Below are positions 9,064-17,206 of a stretch of 64,000 nt of DNA, piece after piece (position 1 is the stretch's first letter; each line of letters starts with the position of its first letter). Both the position numbers and the translations under genes were made by a program. This DNA comes from Gordonia oryzae. GTDB taxonomy: Bacteria; Actinomycetota; Actinomycetes; Mycobacteriales; Mycobacteriaceae. Location of the stretch: NCBI RefSeq assembly GCF_003797185.1, contig NZ_RKMH01000002.1, positions 62,001-126,000 on the forward strand, given 5' to 3'. Below the pieces are notes generated by a model. It was given only the letters and a program-made list of their open reading frames with translations. It was not told the origin of the DNA and did no database searches.

Positions 9064-9792
9064 ATGGCACCGAGTGACACGACTGTCGATCCGGTTGATC
9101 TGCGCACCCAGGTCGTCGCGGCGTCGATCCGGCTCTTCAGTGAGTACGGGTACGAGTCGACGACCGTCGATCAGATCGCCGCGGACGCCGGGGTCTCCCG
9201 ACGAACGCTGTTCCGGCAGTTCCGCTCCAAGGAGGACATGATCTTCGCCGATCATGAGGCGTTGATCGCCCAGGTCGCCGAGCGTCTCGGTGCCGACGAG
9301 TTCGCGCCGGACGAGGCGGCTGACGGCCCGGACCCGTGGACGGACGTCTGTGATGCCGCCGAGATCGTTTTCACGCACTTCCTCGCCAGCCGTAACCTGG
9401 CCGTCCGGCGGCTTCACGTCGTCACCCGGGTGCCGGCACTGCGCGACCGCGAGCTCGTCACCACCTACCGCTACCAGCGGGTCTTCGAGGAGTTCCTGCG
9501 TCGGCGCCTGCCCGACGAGTCGCCCGAGCGCATCGTCGCCTTCGCCGCCGCGGTGACCTCGGTGCACAACTACCTGCTGCGGTCGATGATCCGCGGCGAC
9601 GCCGACGCCACGGTGACCACGCTCCGCCGCGAACTCCGACGCATCCGGCTGGCACTGGGTGCCGATGCCGGTGGTGACGAGCACGCCGCGACCGCGATCA
9701 CCGTCGTTACGCACCCGAGTGACGCGGATGCCGATCAGATCGCCCGCGCGGTCGCCGAGGAGATCCGGGCCCACCGATCTCGCCAGGCATGA
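9064..9792 (+). CDS. TetR-family transcriptional regulator
   Basis: The 242-residue protein carries an N-terminal TetR helix-turn-helix (TTVDQIAADAGVSRRTLFRQF, about residues 33-53) and a helical ligand-binding domain. ATG 9064 is preceded by CATACT ending 6 nt upstream with no Shine-Dalgarno sequence, so it may be leaderless. It is followed by fadE25. Two direct copies of a candidate operator lie in between, so it probably controls that acyl-CoA dehydrogenase, and possibly itself, in response to an acyl-CoA (inference). Confidence 0.87.
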   Translation: MAPSDTTVDPVDLRTQVVAASIRLFSEYGYESTTVDQIAADAGVSRRTLFRQFRSKEDMIFADHEALIAQVAERLGADEFAPDEAADGPDPWTDVCDAAEIVFTHFLASRNLAVRRLHVVTRVPALRDRELVTTYRYQRVFEEFLRRRLPDESPERIVAFAAAVTSVHNYLLRSMIRGDADATVTTLRRELRRIRLALGADAGGDEHAATAITVVTHPSDADADQIARAVAEEIRAHRSRQA

Positions 9793-9825
9793 CGGCACTC
9801 CACCGACACTCTCCCTACACGCGAG

Positions 9826-9881
9826 TGGCACGTAGTGTCGACATCTGCATCGCCGACGGAGTATCCTGGCACTCAGTGTCG
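9826..9881 (+). promoter_or_regulatory. Candidate double TetR operator and promoter before fadE25
   Basis: TGGCACGTAGTGTCG (9826-9840) and TGGCACTCAGTGTCG (9867-9881) are near-identical and partly palindromic. They start 41 bp apart, close to four helical turns. TATCCT at 9862-9867 with TCGACA at 9838-9843 (18-bp spacer) forms a possible promoter overlapped by both sites, as expected for a repressor. Confidence 0.5.
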
Positions 9882-9975
9882 TCGTCTGTGCTGCCCGCAT
9901 CCGTCGCACGACCGGTACCCGACGAGCATCGATCACCGTCGCGCAGCACTCCGCGCGCATCGAGAAGGAGCCCTC

Positions 9976-11139
9976 ATGGCCTTTGGAAACCCCCGATTCA
10001 ACGTCTTCGAACTGCCTGAGGAGCACGTCGCGCTCCGCGAGGCGATCCGTGCGCTCGCCGAGAAGGAGATCGAGCCGCACGCCGCCGACGTGGACGAGAA
10101 TGCGCGCTTCCCGCAAGAAGCCCTCGACGCGCTCGTCGCCAGCGGATTCAATGCCATCCACGTCCCCGAGGAGTACGACGGACAAGGAGCTGACTCCGTC
10201 GCCGCCTGCATCGTGATCGAGGAGGTCGCGCGCGTGTGTGCGTCGTCGTCGCTGATCCCGGCCGTCAACAAGCTCGGCACCATGGGTCTGATCCTCAACG
10301 GTTCCGACGAGCTCAAGGCCAAGGTGTTGCCGTCGATCGCCGCCGGTGAGGCGATGGCGTCCTACGCCCTCTCCGAGCGTGAGGCCGGCTCTGATGCGGC
10401 GTCGATGAAGACCCGTGCCCGCAAGGACGGCGGCAACTGGGTACTCAACGGCTCAAAGTGTTGGATCACCAACGGCGGCAAGTCATCCTGGTACACCGTC
10501 ATGGCGGTCACCGACCCCGAGAAGAAGGCCAACGGCATCTCGGCCTTCATGGTCCACGAGGACGACCCGGGCTTCACCGTCGGCCCGCTCGAGAAGAAGC
10601 TCGGCATCAAGGGATCGCCCACTGCCGAACTGTATTTCGAGGACTGCACCATTCCCGAGGACCGGATCATCGGCGACGAGGGCACCGGCTTCAAGACCGC
10701 GCTGCAGACCCTCGATCACACCCGCCCGACCATCGGTGCGCAGGCCGTCGGCATCGCGCAGGGTGCGCTCGACAAGGCCATCGCCTACGTCAAGGACCGC
10801 AAGCAATTCGGCAAGCCGATCAGCTCGTTCCAAGGGGTGGAGTTCATGATCGCCGACATGGCGATGAAGGTCGAGGCCGCCCGGCTGATGGTCTACACCT
10901 CCGCCGCCCGCGCTGAGCGAGGCGAGAAGAACCTCGGCTTCATCAGCTCGGCGTCGAAGTGTTTTGCCTCCGATGTCGCCATGGAGGTCACCACCGACGC
11001 CGTGCAGCTCTTCGGTGGCGCCGGCTACACCCGTGATTTTCCGGTCGAGCGGATGATGCGCGATGCCAAGATCACCCAGATCTATGAGGGCACCAACCAG
11101 ATTCAGCGCGTCGTGATGAGTCGCGCACTGCTGCGCTGA
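9976..11139 (+). CDS. fadE25: Acyl-CoA dehydrogenase FadE25
   Basis: The 387-residue protein matches my memory of M. tuberculosis FadE25 closely, for example RALAEKEI.PHAA.VDE near the N-terminus, the CIVIEEVARV segment, LSEREAGSDAASM, the FGGAGYT.DFPVERMMRD region and the terminal QIYEGTNQIQRVVMSRALLR. It is a classical flavin-dependent beta-oxidation enzyme, with Glu in the YEGTNQIQ region as candidate catalytic base. A strong AGAAGGAG ribosome site lies 7 nt before ATG 9976. It is downstream of a TetR gene with candidate operators in the gap. Confidence 0.93.
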   Translation: MAFGNPRFNVFELPEEHVALREAIRALAEKEIEPHAADVDENARFPQEALDALVASGFNAIHVPEEYDGQGADSVAACIVIEEVARVCASSSLIPAVNKLGTMGLILNGSDELKAKVLPSIAAGEAMASYALSEREAGSDAASMKTRARKDGGNWVLNGSKCWITNGGKSSWYTVMAVTDPEKKANGISAFMVHEDDPGFTVGPLEKKLGIKGSPTAELYFEDCTIPEDRIIGDEGTGFKTALQTLDHTRPTIGAQAVGIAQGALDKAIAYVKDRKQFGKPISSFQGVEFMIADMAMKVEAARLMVYTSAARAERGEKNLGFISSASKCFASDVAMEVTTDAVQLFGGAGYTRDFPVERMMRDAKITQIYEGTNQIQRVVMSRALLR

Positions 11140-11163
11140 GCCCGTCCGGCCCGCCAGCCCGCC

Positions 11164-11395
11164 AACCCGCCGACAGCGCCCGCCAGCCCGCCGACAGCGC
11201 CCGCCAGCCCGCCGAGAGCGCCCGCCAGCCCGCCGACAGCGCCCGCCATAACGCCGACAGCGCCCATCTGCGCTGTGGTAGCGCTTTGCCGGGCGCTGTC
11301 GGCGTGTGGGCGGACGCTCTCTCCTGGTTCACGCTCGAAGTCGCCGCAGGAGAGTTCGAGCGAACTGTTCTTCGACGATGCCGACAGCGCCCAAT
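11164..11395 (+). repeat. GACAGCGC repeat cluster C (5 direct, 1 inverted, 1 distal copy)
   Basis: After the fadE25 stop, five copies of CCGCCGACAGCGCCCGCCAG-like units follow; one has GAGAGCGC. They are followed at about 11306-11316 by one copy in inverted orientation (GCGCTGTCGGC), then by a further direct copy at 11381-11392. The inverted copy can pair with the direct copies to form a hairpin in the transcript. Confidence 0.88.
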
Positions 11396-11439
11396 CGACG
11401 GGTGTGAGCGCCCGGTCGGCGAAAGACGATCAGGCGTGG

Positions 11440-12039
11440 CTCGGCTGGAATTGTCGAGCGGCGTGTTGTTTGGCCACGGCCCCCGGAAATCGCCTATGGC
11501 CCTGGGCATGTGGAACGCGTTGGTCACGATCAGTGCTCCGGTGGCGCCCATGGCCTTGAGCATGGCGACGGTGTAGGTGGCGTTCTCCACGGTGTCGGTG
11601 GAGCTGCGCGCTCGTTGACCATCTGCCACATCGGCACGCCGCGCCGCACCAGCCCGAGATTCCTGAACTGCGCCCCCGACACCAGCAGCCACCAGGTATC
11701 GCCGCCGGAGACGATGACCCGATTGAACGGATGCGATCGAGCCAAGACCGCGCTGTGTCGAGGTGCTCATTCAGGATCGTCGGCGTCTGACCGAAGGTTC
11801 CCATCTTGGCGCCCAGGACGACGATGTAACGGGTCGGCGGACTCCGCCACAGGAACAGGCTGGTGGGGGAGAAGTAGATCCGAGCTGCCCAGACCCGAGC
11901 TGCCCCAATCCGAGGAGCCGTTGTCCGCGCGCGCCGGCGACGACACCAGGCCGCCGAGGATCACCGCGAGAACCACGGCCACGATCGCTGCCATCACCCG
12001 AAGCCCCATGCAACGAAGCCCCATGCAACGAAGCCCCAT
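11440..12039 (-). pseudogene. Decayed YdcF/DUF218-type exported protein
   Basis: Read on the minus strand, three frames together give a signal peptide (VMAAIVAVVLAVILGGLVSS, then ARA), YIVVLGAKMGTFGQTPTIL, RVIVSGGDTWW, and TVENATYTVAMLKAMG followed by ALIVTNAFHMPRAIGDF. That is the motif order of the YdcF/SanA-like DUF218 family. At least three frameshifts separate the pieces. The 5' end contains three tandem copies of a 15-bp unit (12001-12045) encoding MGLRC-like repeats. Loss of function looks recent because the motifs remain clear. Confidence 0.78.
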
Positions 12040-12045
12040 GCGACG
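12001..12045 (-). repeat. 15-bp tandem triplication at the 5' end of the decayed YdcF-type gene
   Basis: The unit AAGCCCCATGCAACG occurs three times back to back, the last with one change. On the minus strand each unit contains an ATG and would add MGLRC. It is probably slipped-strand expansion in a gene under no selection. Confidence 0.85.
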
Positions 12046-12111
12046 TAGCAAAGCGCAGAATATTAGCTGCGCCAATTGTCTCTTCGGCCTCGAATGATCG
12101 CTTCGCGCGGA

Positions 12112-13581
12112 TCAAGTGAATGCGACGTACTTGACCGTCAGGTACTCCTCGATGCCCTCCGAGCCGCCCTCGCGGCCGATACCGGACTCCTTGACGCCGC
12201 CGAACGGTGCTGCGACATCGGAGATCACTCCGCGATTCACACCCACCATGCCGGAGTCCAGCGCCGTCGACACGCGCAGCGCCCGATCCAGGTCGCGGGT
12301 GAAGAAGTATGCCGCCAAGCCGAATTCGGTGGAGTTGGCGGCCTTGATCGCCTCGTCCTCGGAGTCGAAGGAACTGATCACGGCCACCGGACCAAAGATC
12401 TCGCCGCGGGTGACCGGCGCGTACGCGTCGACGTTGTCGACGACGGTGGCCGGATAGAAGAAGCCCTTTCCGCCGGGGGCCTTGCCGCCCAAGCGAACCC
12501 GGCCGCCGTGCGCGACGGCGGTCTCCACGGCCTCGGCAACCTTGTCGCGCTGCGCCGCGCTGACCAGCGGGCCGAGGGTCACGCCGTCGTCGTACCCAGG
12601 TCCGAGCCGAACCGCTGACATCTTCTCGACGAGTTTCTCGGTGAACTCCTCGACCACTCCGGACTGCACCAGGAAGCGATTGGCCGCGGTGCATGCCTCG
12701 CCACCGTTACGCATCTTGGCCAGGAAGGCGCCGTCGACGGCCTTGTCGACATCGGCGTCGTCGAACACGACGAACGGCGCGTTGCCGCCGAGTTCCATTG
12801 ATGTGCGCTGCACCCGCTCGGCGGCCTGGCCGAGTAGATTCTTGCCGACCGGGGTCGAGCCGGTGAAGCTGATCTTGCGAATCCGGTCGTCGCCGATGAT
12901 CGCCGACGCCACTTCCCGCGCCCGCGTCGTCGGGAGCACCGATAGCACGCCCGCGGGCAGTCCGGCCTCGGCGAAGATCTCGGCGAGCGCCAGCATTGTC
13001 AACGGCGTCTCGTGGGCAGGCTTGACCAGCATGACATTGCCCGCGGCCAGCGCGGGACCAATCTTGCGCGTTCCCATGGCCAGCGGGAAATTCCACGGTG
13101 TGATCGCCAGGCACGGCCCGACCGGGGCATGGGTCACGACGATCCGGCCGGTCCCCGCAGGAGACTGGGTGAATCTGCCGTCGATACGTACCGCCTCCTC
13201 GGCGAACCACCGCAGGAACTCGTTGCCGTAGCGCGCCTCGGCCAGGCTATCGGGCAGGGCGCGGCCGAGTTCGAGGGTCATCAGCATCGCGAGATCGTCG
13301 GTGCGGTCGGCAACGAGGCCGAAAGCGCGACGCAGGATCTCGCCGCGTTCGCGGGCCGGGGTCGCCGCCCAGTCATCGGCGACCGAGGTTGCCACGTCCA
13401 GGGCGCGACGCGCGTCCTCGACGGTGGCGTCGGCAACGTGGGTCAACGGTTGCTCGGTTGCCGGATCGTCGACGGTGAACGTACCCGAATCCGACGCCTC
13501 GACCGACTCCCCGCCGATCCACAAGCCGGTGGGTACGCCGTCGAGAACGGCCTGGGTGTCGATGATCTCGGTGGCGCTCAT
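12112..13581 (-). CDS. gabD: NAD(P)-dependent succinate-semialdehyde/aldehyde dehydrogenase
   Basis: The 489-residue aldehyde dehydrogenase contains ITPWNFPLAMGTRKIGPALA, SFTGSTPVGK (cofactor fold), MELGGNAPF (catalytic Glu) and GGEACTAANRF (catalytic Cys). It resembles the succinate-semialdehyde dehydrogenase branch. It would oxidise the aldehyde produced by the amine oxidase or by GabT in the same cluster. ATG 13581 is preceded by AGAGGA at a good distance. The GabD name is inferred from context and motif pattern; a related aminoaldehyde dehydrogenase is possible. Confidence 0.82.
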   Translation of the reverse strand: MSATEIIDTQAVLDGVPTGLWIGGESVEASDSGTFTVDDPATEQPLTHVADATVEDARRALDVATSVADDWAATPARERGEILRRAFGLVADRTDDLAMLMTLELGRALPDSLAEARYGNEFLRWFAEEAVRIDGRFTQSPAGTGRIVVTHAPVGPCLAITPWNFPLAMGTRKIGPALAAGNVMLVKPAHETPLTMLALAEIFAEAGLPAGVLSVLPTTRAREVASAIIGDDRIRKISFTGSTPVGKNLLGQAAERVQRTSMELGGNAPFVVFDDADVDKAVDGAFLAKMRNGGEACTAANRFLVQSGVVEEFTEKLVEKMSAVRLGPGYDDGVTLGPLVSAAQRDKVAEAVETAVAHGGRVRLGGKAPGGKGFFYPATVVDNVDAYAPVTRGEIFGPVAVISSFDSEDEAIKAANSTEFGLAAYFFTRDLDRALRVSTALDSGMVGVNRGVISDVAAPFGGVKESGIGREGGSEGIEEYLTVKYVAFT

Positions 13582-13640
13582 GAAAGGTCCTCTCGCTGCG
13601 TTACGCGGTGCGCTCGGGGGGTTCGGTGTGGTTCGCCGAT

Positions 13641-15599
13641 TCAGTGGTGCTCGGCGTTGGATGCGTGACAGTGCGCCGACGGCGACGGTTCGACGTCGAG
13701 TGCCGGGTTGCGGTCGAAGAATCCGAAAGGCTTGAGCCAGAACGAGACCATGTCGGCAGGCATGACCGGCCAGTCCTCGGGACGGGTGATGTGGTGGATG
13801 CCGAAGACATACCAGAGAACGACGTCGGTGTTCTCGATCGACCGGTTGTTCTTGGTCCATTCCGCCATACCTGTGTCGCGCTCGGACTGGTTCACGAATT
13901 CGCCGGCAGGCCAGCGCTCATCGGCATTGTTCGGTGTTACCCAGAGGGTGTGGCCGATGACGGTGGCGCGCTGGAAGACCGGCGAGGCGGGGTCGAACAT
14001 CGCCGGAAACGCGCCGGTCGGGGACAGCTTGTAAGCCGGATGGTGCCCGAGCTCGGTGGTGCGGTTTGTGTTGACGATCTTCCAGCTCTTCTGCGTCGCG
14101 AAGTCGGGGTCCTGCATGCCCTCCTTTTCGGTGCGTAGCGCCGTATTACGTTGCGTCAGTGACAGTCCGAGTGGATTATCCGGGCCCATCGGCTCGGCGA
14201 CGGTCTCCGAGGCGAACACGGTGTTCTCGGTGCCGTCGATGTCGAGGTCGAGCCGCGCGACGAGGAAGTGCTGGTGAAACGGTGCATACGTACGATCGTC
14301 GATGACGGTGCCGTGCGGATTGCTGGTCACCCCGGGCGCCATCGGTGTGGTCACCATGATGCCGGTGGCGCGGACCTCGCACTCGATGTTGCCGTCCTGG
14401 TAGAACCGCCAGTACACCAGGTATTCGTAATTGGCAACGGTCACATGGAAACTGACCGTGAGCCGCCGCATGCGTCGGACCTCGGCGCCGGCGTCGTGAT
14501 CGACGTGTTTCCAGAGGACGGCGTTGTCCTCCTCGTGGATGCAGATGGCATTGGTGATGGTGTAGGGCTCGCCGGCGCTGTCATGCAACACCGCATCGAG
14601 GTAGCGGATCTCGCCGAGGCAGTCGCAGCCGAGTTCGAGTGAGGTCGTCATGAATCCCAGACCCCATTCGCCGATATCGAAAGCGGTACGGCGGTAATGG
14701 TCCTCGCAGTGATCGCGGTAGGGCACCACCATCTCGGCGAACGACATGCGATGCGCCACCGACCGCTCGCGTCCGGCGTCGTTGTAGGTCACCGAGTGTA
14801 GGGTCATGCCTTCCCGGTAGTTGAAACCCACTCGCAGCGACCAGTTCTGCCACGTCACCCGGTTGCCGTCGAGGGTGAACGACGGTCCCTCGGGCTGGGT
14901 GATCTCCAGTGGCTTGAGCGGCGGGCGTGTGAAGGTATCGCGGATGCGTTGCGGGATATGGCGCGGCACGTACTCGCCCATCACCTGCGGACGCTCGAAG
15001 CCACCCGAGTCATCTGTCGCGCCAGCGGCGGCCGCATCTTCTATCCGCAGCAACTCCATCGTGTTCACGTCGATCACACAGTGCAGCCCCGACACGGGAT
15101 TCGCGTACGGATTGGCGCCTTCGGCGTTTTTCACCCAGGTGTCCGACCAGCCCAGGCGGCGTCCCTTGAACTCCTCGGGGATCAGCGCGCCGCCGTAGGT
15201 CCAGGTGTCCATGAAGACCAGGTCGAGGTCGGTGATCCCGCGTCGTGCGAGCGCCGCCTGCACCTGCGGGTGCGCTCGCAACACCCGATCGCACTCCTCG
15301 AACTCGTCGACGGTGAAGTTCGCCTGCACGTCCGGGACCAGATCGAACGATTCGACGGTCTCGTCGGACAGACGTACCACCGACTTGTACGTCAGGTTCT
15401 CGGAACTGTTGAGACAGATGACGATCGCCCGTCGTACGGGGACGGTGCCGTCGGCCTCGTACGCGGCGAGCTCGGCCTTACCTGGCTCGGCGAGCTCGAT
15501 GGAGGCGTACCGCCATCCGTCGCCGACGCCCTGATCGCGCGAGAGAACCGCAGAGACGGCCCGGAATTCGTTGGCGGAGAGTGGATCGAGCGGGTGCAT
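13641..15599 (-). CDS. Copper-containing primary-amine oxidase
   Basis: The 652-residue protein has full length and the hallmark motifs of copper/topaquinone amine oxidases. The topaquinone precursor Tyr is in VANYEYLVYW, the copper-binding His pair is HQH in APFHQHFLVA, and the third His is near the C-terminus in GIHHITRPEDWPVMP. The enzyme deaminates primary amines to aldehydes with release of ammonia and hydrogen peroxide. No signal peptide is visible, so it is probably cytoplasmic. It lies between gabT and an aldehyde dehydrogenase on the same strand, suggesting an amine-to-succinate route. Confidence 0.93.
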   Translation of the reverse strand: MHPLDPLSANEFRAVSAVLSRDQGVGDGWRYASIELAEPGKAELAAYEADGTVPVRRAIVICLNSSENLTYKSVVRLSDETVESFDLVPDVQANFTVDEFEECDRVLRAHPQVQAALARRGITDLDLVFMDTWTYGGALIPEEFKGRRLGWSDTWVKNAEGANPYANPVSGLHCVIDVNTMELLRIEDAAAAGATDDSGGFERPQVMGEYVPRHIPQRIRDTFTRPPLKPLEITQPEGPSFTLDGNRVTWQNWSLRVGFNYREGMTLHSVTYNDAGRERSVAHRMSFAEMVVPYRDHCEDHYRRTAFDIGEWGLGFMTTSLELGCDCLGEIRYLDAVLHDSAGEPYTITNAICIHEEDNAVLWKHVDHDAGAEVRRMRRLTVSFHVTVANYEYLVYWRFYQDGNIECEVRATGIMVTTPMAPGVTSNPHGTVIDDRTYAPFHQHFLVARLDLDIDGTENTVFASETVAEPMGPDNPLGLSLTQRNTALRTEKEGMQDPDFATQKSWKIVNTNRTTELGHHPAYKLSPTGAFPAMFDPASPVFQRATVIGHTLWVTPNNADERWPAGEFVNQSERDTGMAEWTKNNRSIENTDVVLWYVFGIHHITRPEDWPVMPADMVSFWLKPFGFFDRNPALDVEPSPSAHCHASNAEHH

Positions 15600-15665
15600 A
15601 CGGTGTCCTTTGTCTCGCAGCGGTTTTCGGATGTGGACGGTTGGGGGTGATTGGGCGGGTTGTGA

Positions 15666-17033
15666 TCAGGCGAGGGACGTGATGGCGTCACTCAGCACGC
15701 CGAGACCCTCACGGAGCAGGTCGTCGCCGATCACCAGCGGTGGCAGCAGCCGGATGACATTGCCGTAGGTGCCACAGGTCAGGACGATGACGCCCTGGGC
15801 GTGACATGCCGCGGCGACCGCCTTGGTGAGCGCCGGGTCTGCCTCCCGCCCTCCGGGGCGGACCAGTTCGATCGCCATCATGGCGCCCCGCCCGCGAATC
15901 TCGCCGATCACCGGCTTGCCCTGCGCGGCAAGCTCATCGGCCGTCTCGGAGAGTACGGAGGTAATGGTCTCACCGATGTGTCGGGCGCGCCCGGCCAGAT
16001 CGAGGGTTTCCATCTGCTCGATCGCGGCGAGGGCCGCGGCGCACGCAACCGGGTTTCCGCCGTAGGTGCCGCCGAGGCCGCTGGCATGCACGGCGTCGAG
16101 CAGTTCGGCGCGGCCGGTCACCGCCGATAGCGGCATGCCGCCGGCGATGCCCTTGGCCATGGTGATCAGGTCGGGGACGACGCCCTCCTCCTCACACGCG
16201 AACCACGTTCCGGTGCGGGCGAATCCGGCCTGTACCTCGTCGGCGATGAAGACGACGCCGTTCTCGCGGCACCACTGGGCCAGGGTGGTCAGGAATCCCG
16301 GTGCGGGGACGATGAATCCGCCCTCGCCCTGGATGGGTTCGATGATGATGGCGGCGAGCGAGTCGGGGCCGATCTGTGTCGTCATCGCCGAGATCGCATG
16401 TTCGGCGGCGGCTTTTCCGTCCGAGCCGAACTGGTCACGGAACGGGTAGCTCATCGGCATCCGGTACACCTCGGGGGTGAACGGACCGAAATGCGCCTTG
16501 TACGGCATGTTCTTCGCGGTCAACGCCATTGTCAGATTGGTGCGGCCGTGATAGGCGTGGTCGAAGGCGACCACCGCGTCACGCCCGGTCGCCCGACGCG
16601 CGATCTTCACCGCGTTCTCGACGGCCTCGGCACCCGAGTTGAACAGCGCGGTGCGCTTGTCGTGCTCACCGGGGGTGAGTGCGTTGAGTTTCTCGGCCAC
16701 CGCGACGTAGCTGTCGTAGGGCGCGACCATGAAGCAGGTGTGGATGAGATGGGCGGCCTGGCCGCCGACGGCCGCGGCCACCGCGGGGTTCGCCGAGCCC
16801 ACCGAGGTGACCGCGATACCCGATCCGAGGTCGATCAGCGAGTTCCCGTCGACGTCGACGAGGACGCCGCCGTCACCGTCGGCGGCGTAGGAGGGCAGGA
16901 TCGAACTGACCCCGGCGGCCACCGCGGCGGAGCGGCGAGCACCCAGCTCTATCGACCGCGGGCCCGGCAGGTCGGTCACCAGCCGGCGCTCCTGGGGCAG
17001 GCGGTAGACGATTTCGGTGGCGGAAGCGGTCAT
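15666..17033 (-). CDS. gabT: 4-aminobutyrate/2-oxoglutarate aminotransferase
   Basis: The 455-residue class III aminotransferase shows FNSGAEAVENAVKIAR, FDHAYHGRTN, IIIEPIQGEGGF, FIADEVQAGFARTG and the PLP-lysine segment ITMAKGIAGGMPLSAV. This matches bacterial GabT, which transfers the amino group of GABA to 2-oxoglutarate. The first gene of the leftward operon, it is divergent from the PucR-type regulator with a 173-bp intergenic region. With the amine oxidase and aldehyde dehydrogenase it can convert putrescine-like amines or GABA to succinate (inference). Confidence 0.92.
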   Translation of the reverse strand: MTASATEIVYRLPQERRLVTDLPGPRSIELGARRSAAVAAGVSSILPSYAADGDGGVLVDVDGNSLIDLGSGIAVTSVGSANPAVAAAVGGQAAHLIHTCFMVAPYDSYVAVAEKLNALTPGEHDKRTALFNSGAEAVENAVKIARRATGRDAVVAFDHAYHGRTNLTMALTAKNMPYKAHFGPFTPEVYRMPMSYPFRDQFGSDGKAAAEHAISAMTTQIGPDSLAAIIIEPIQGEGGFIVPAPGFLTTLAQWCRENGVVFIADEVQAGFARTGTWFACEEEGVVPDLITMAKGIAGGMPLSAVTGRAELLDAVHASGLGGTYGGNPVACAAALAAIEQMETLDLAGRARHIGETITSVLSETADELAAQGKPVIGEIRGRGAMMAIELVRPGGREADPALTKAVAAACHAQGVIVLTCGTYGNVIRLLPPLVIGDDLLREGLGVLSDAITSLA

Positions 17034-17206
17034 CGGGTGTCACCTCGTGCTCGTTGTGGGGCTCGTTGGGGGCAGGAGTGCGCGGCCGCACCGGGCGCTG
17101 CTGGTCATCAGTGTTCGCCCTGTGACCCGGTTCATGCGCCTGACAATGTGTCCATCGATTTCCTGATGACACTCCATGATGTCCAGTCCGGGCGTACGGT
17201 GAATGC

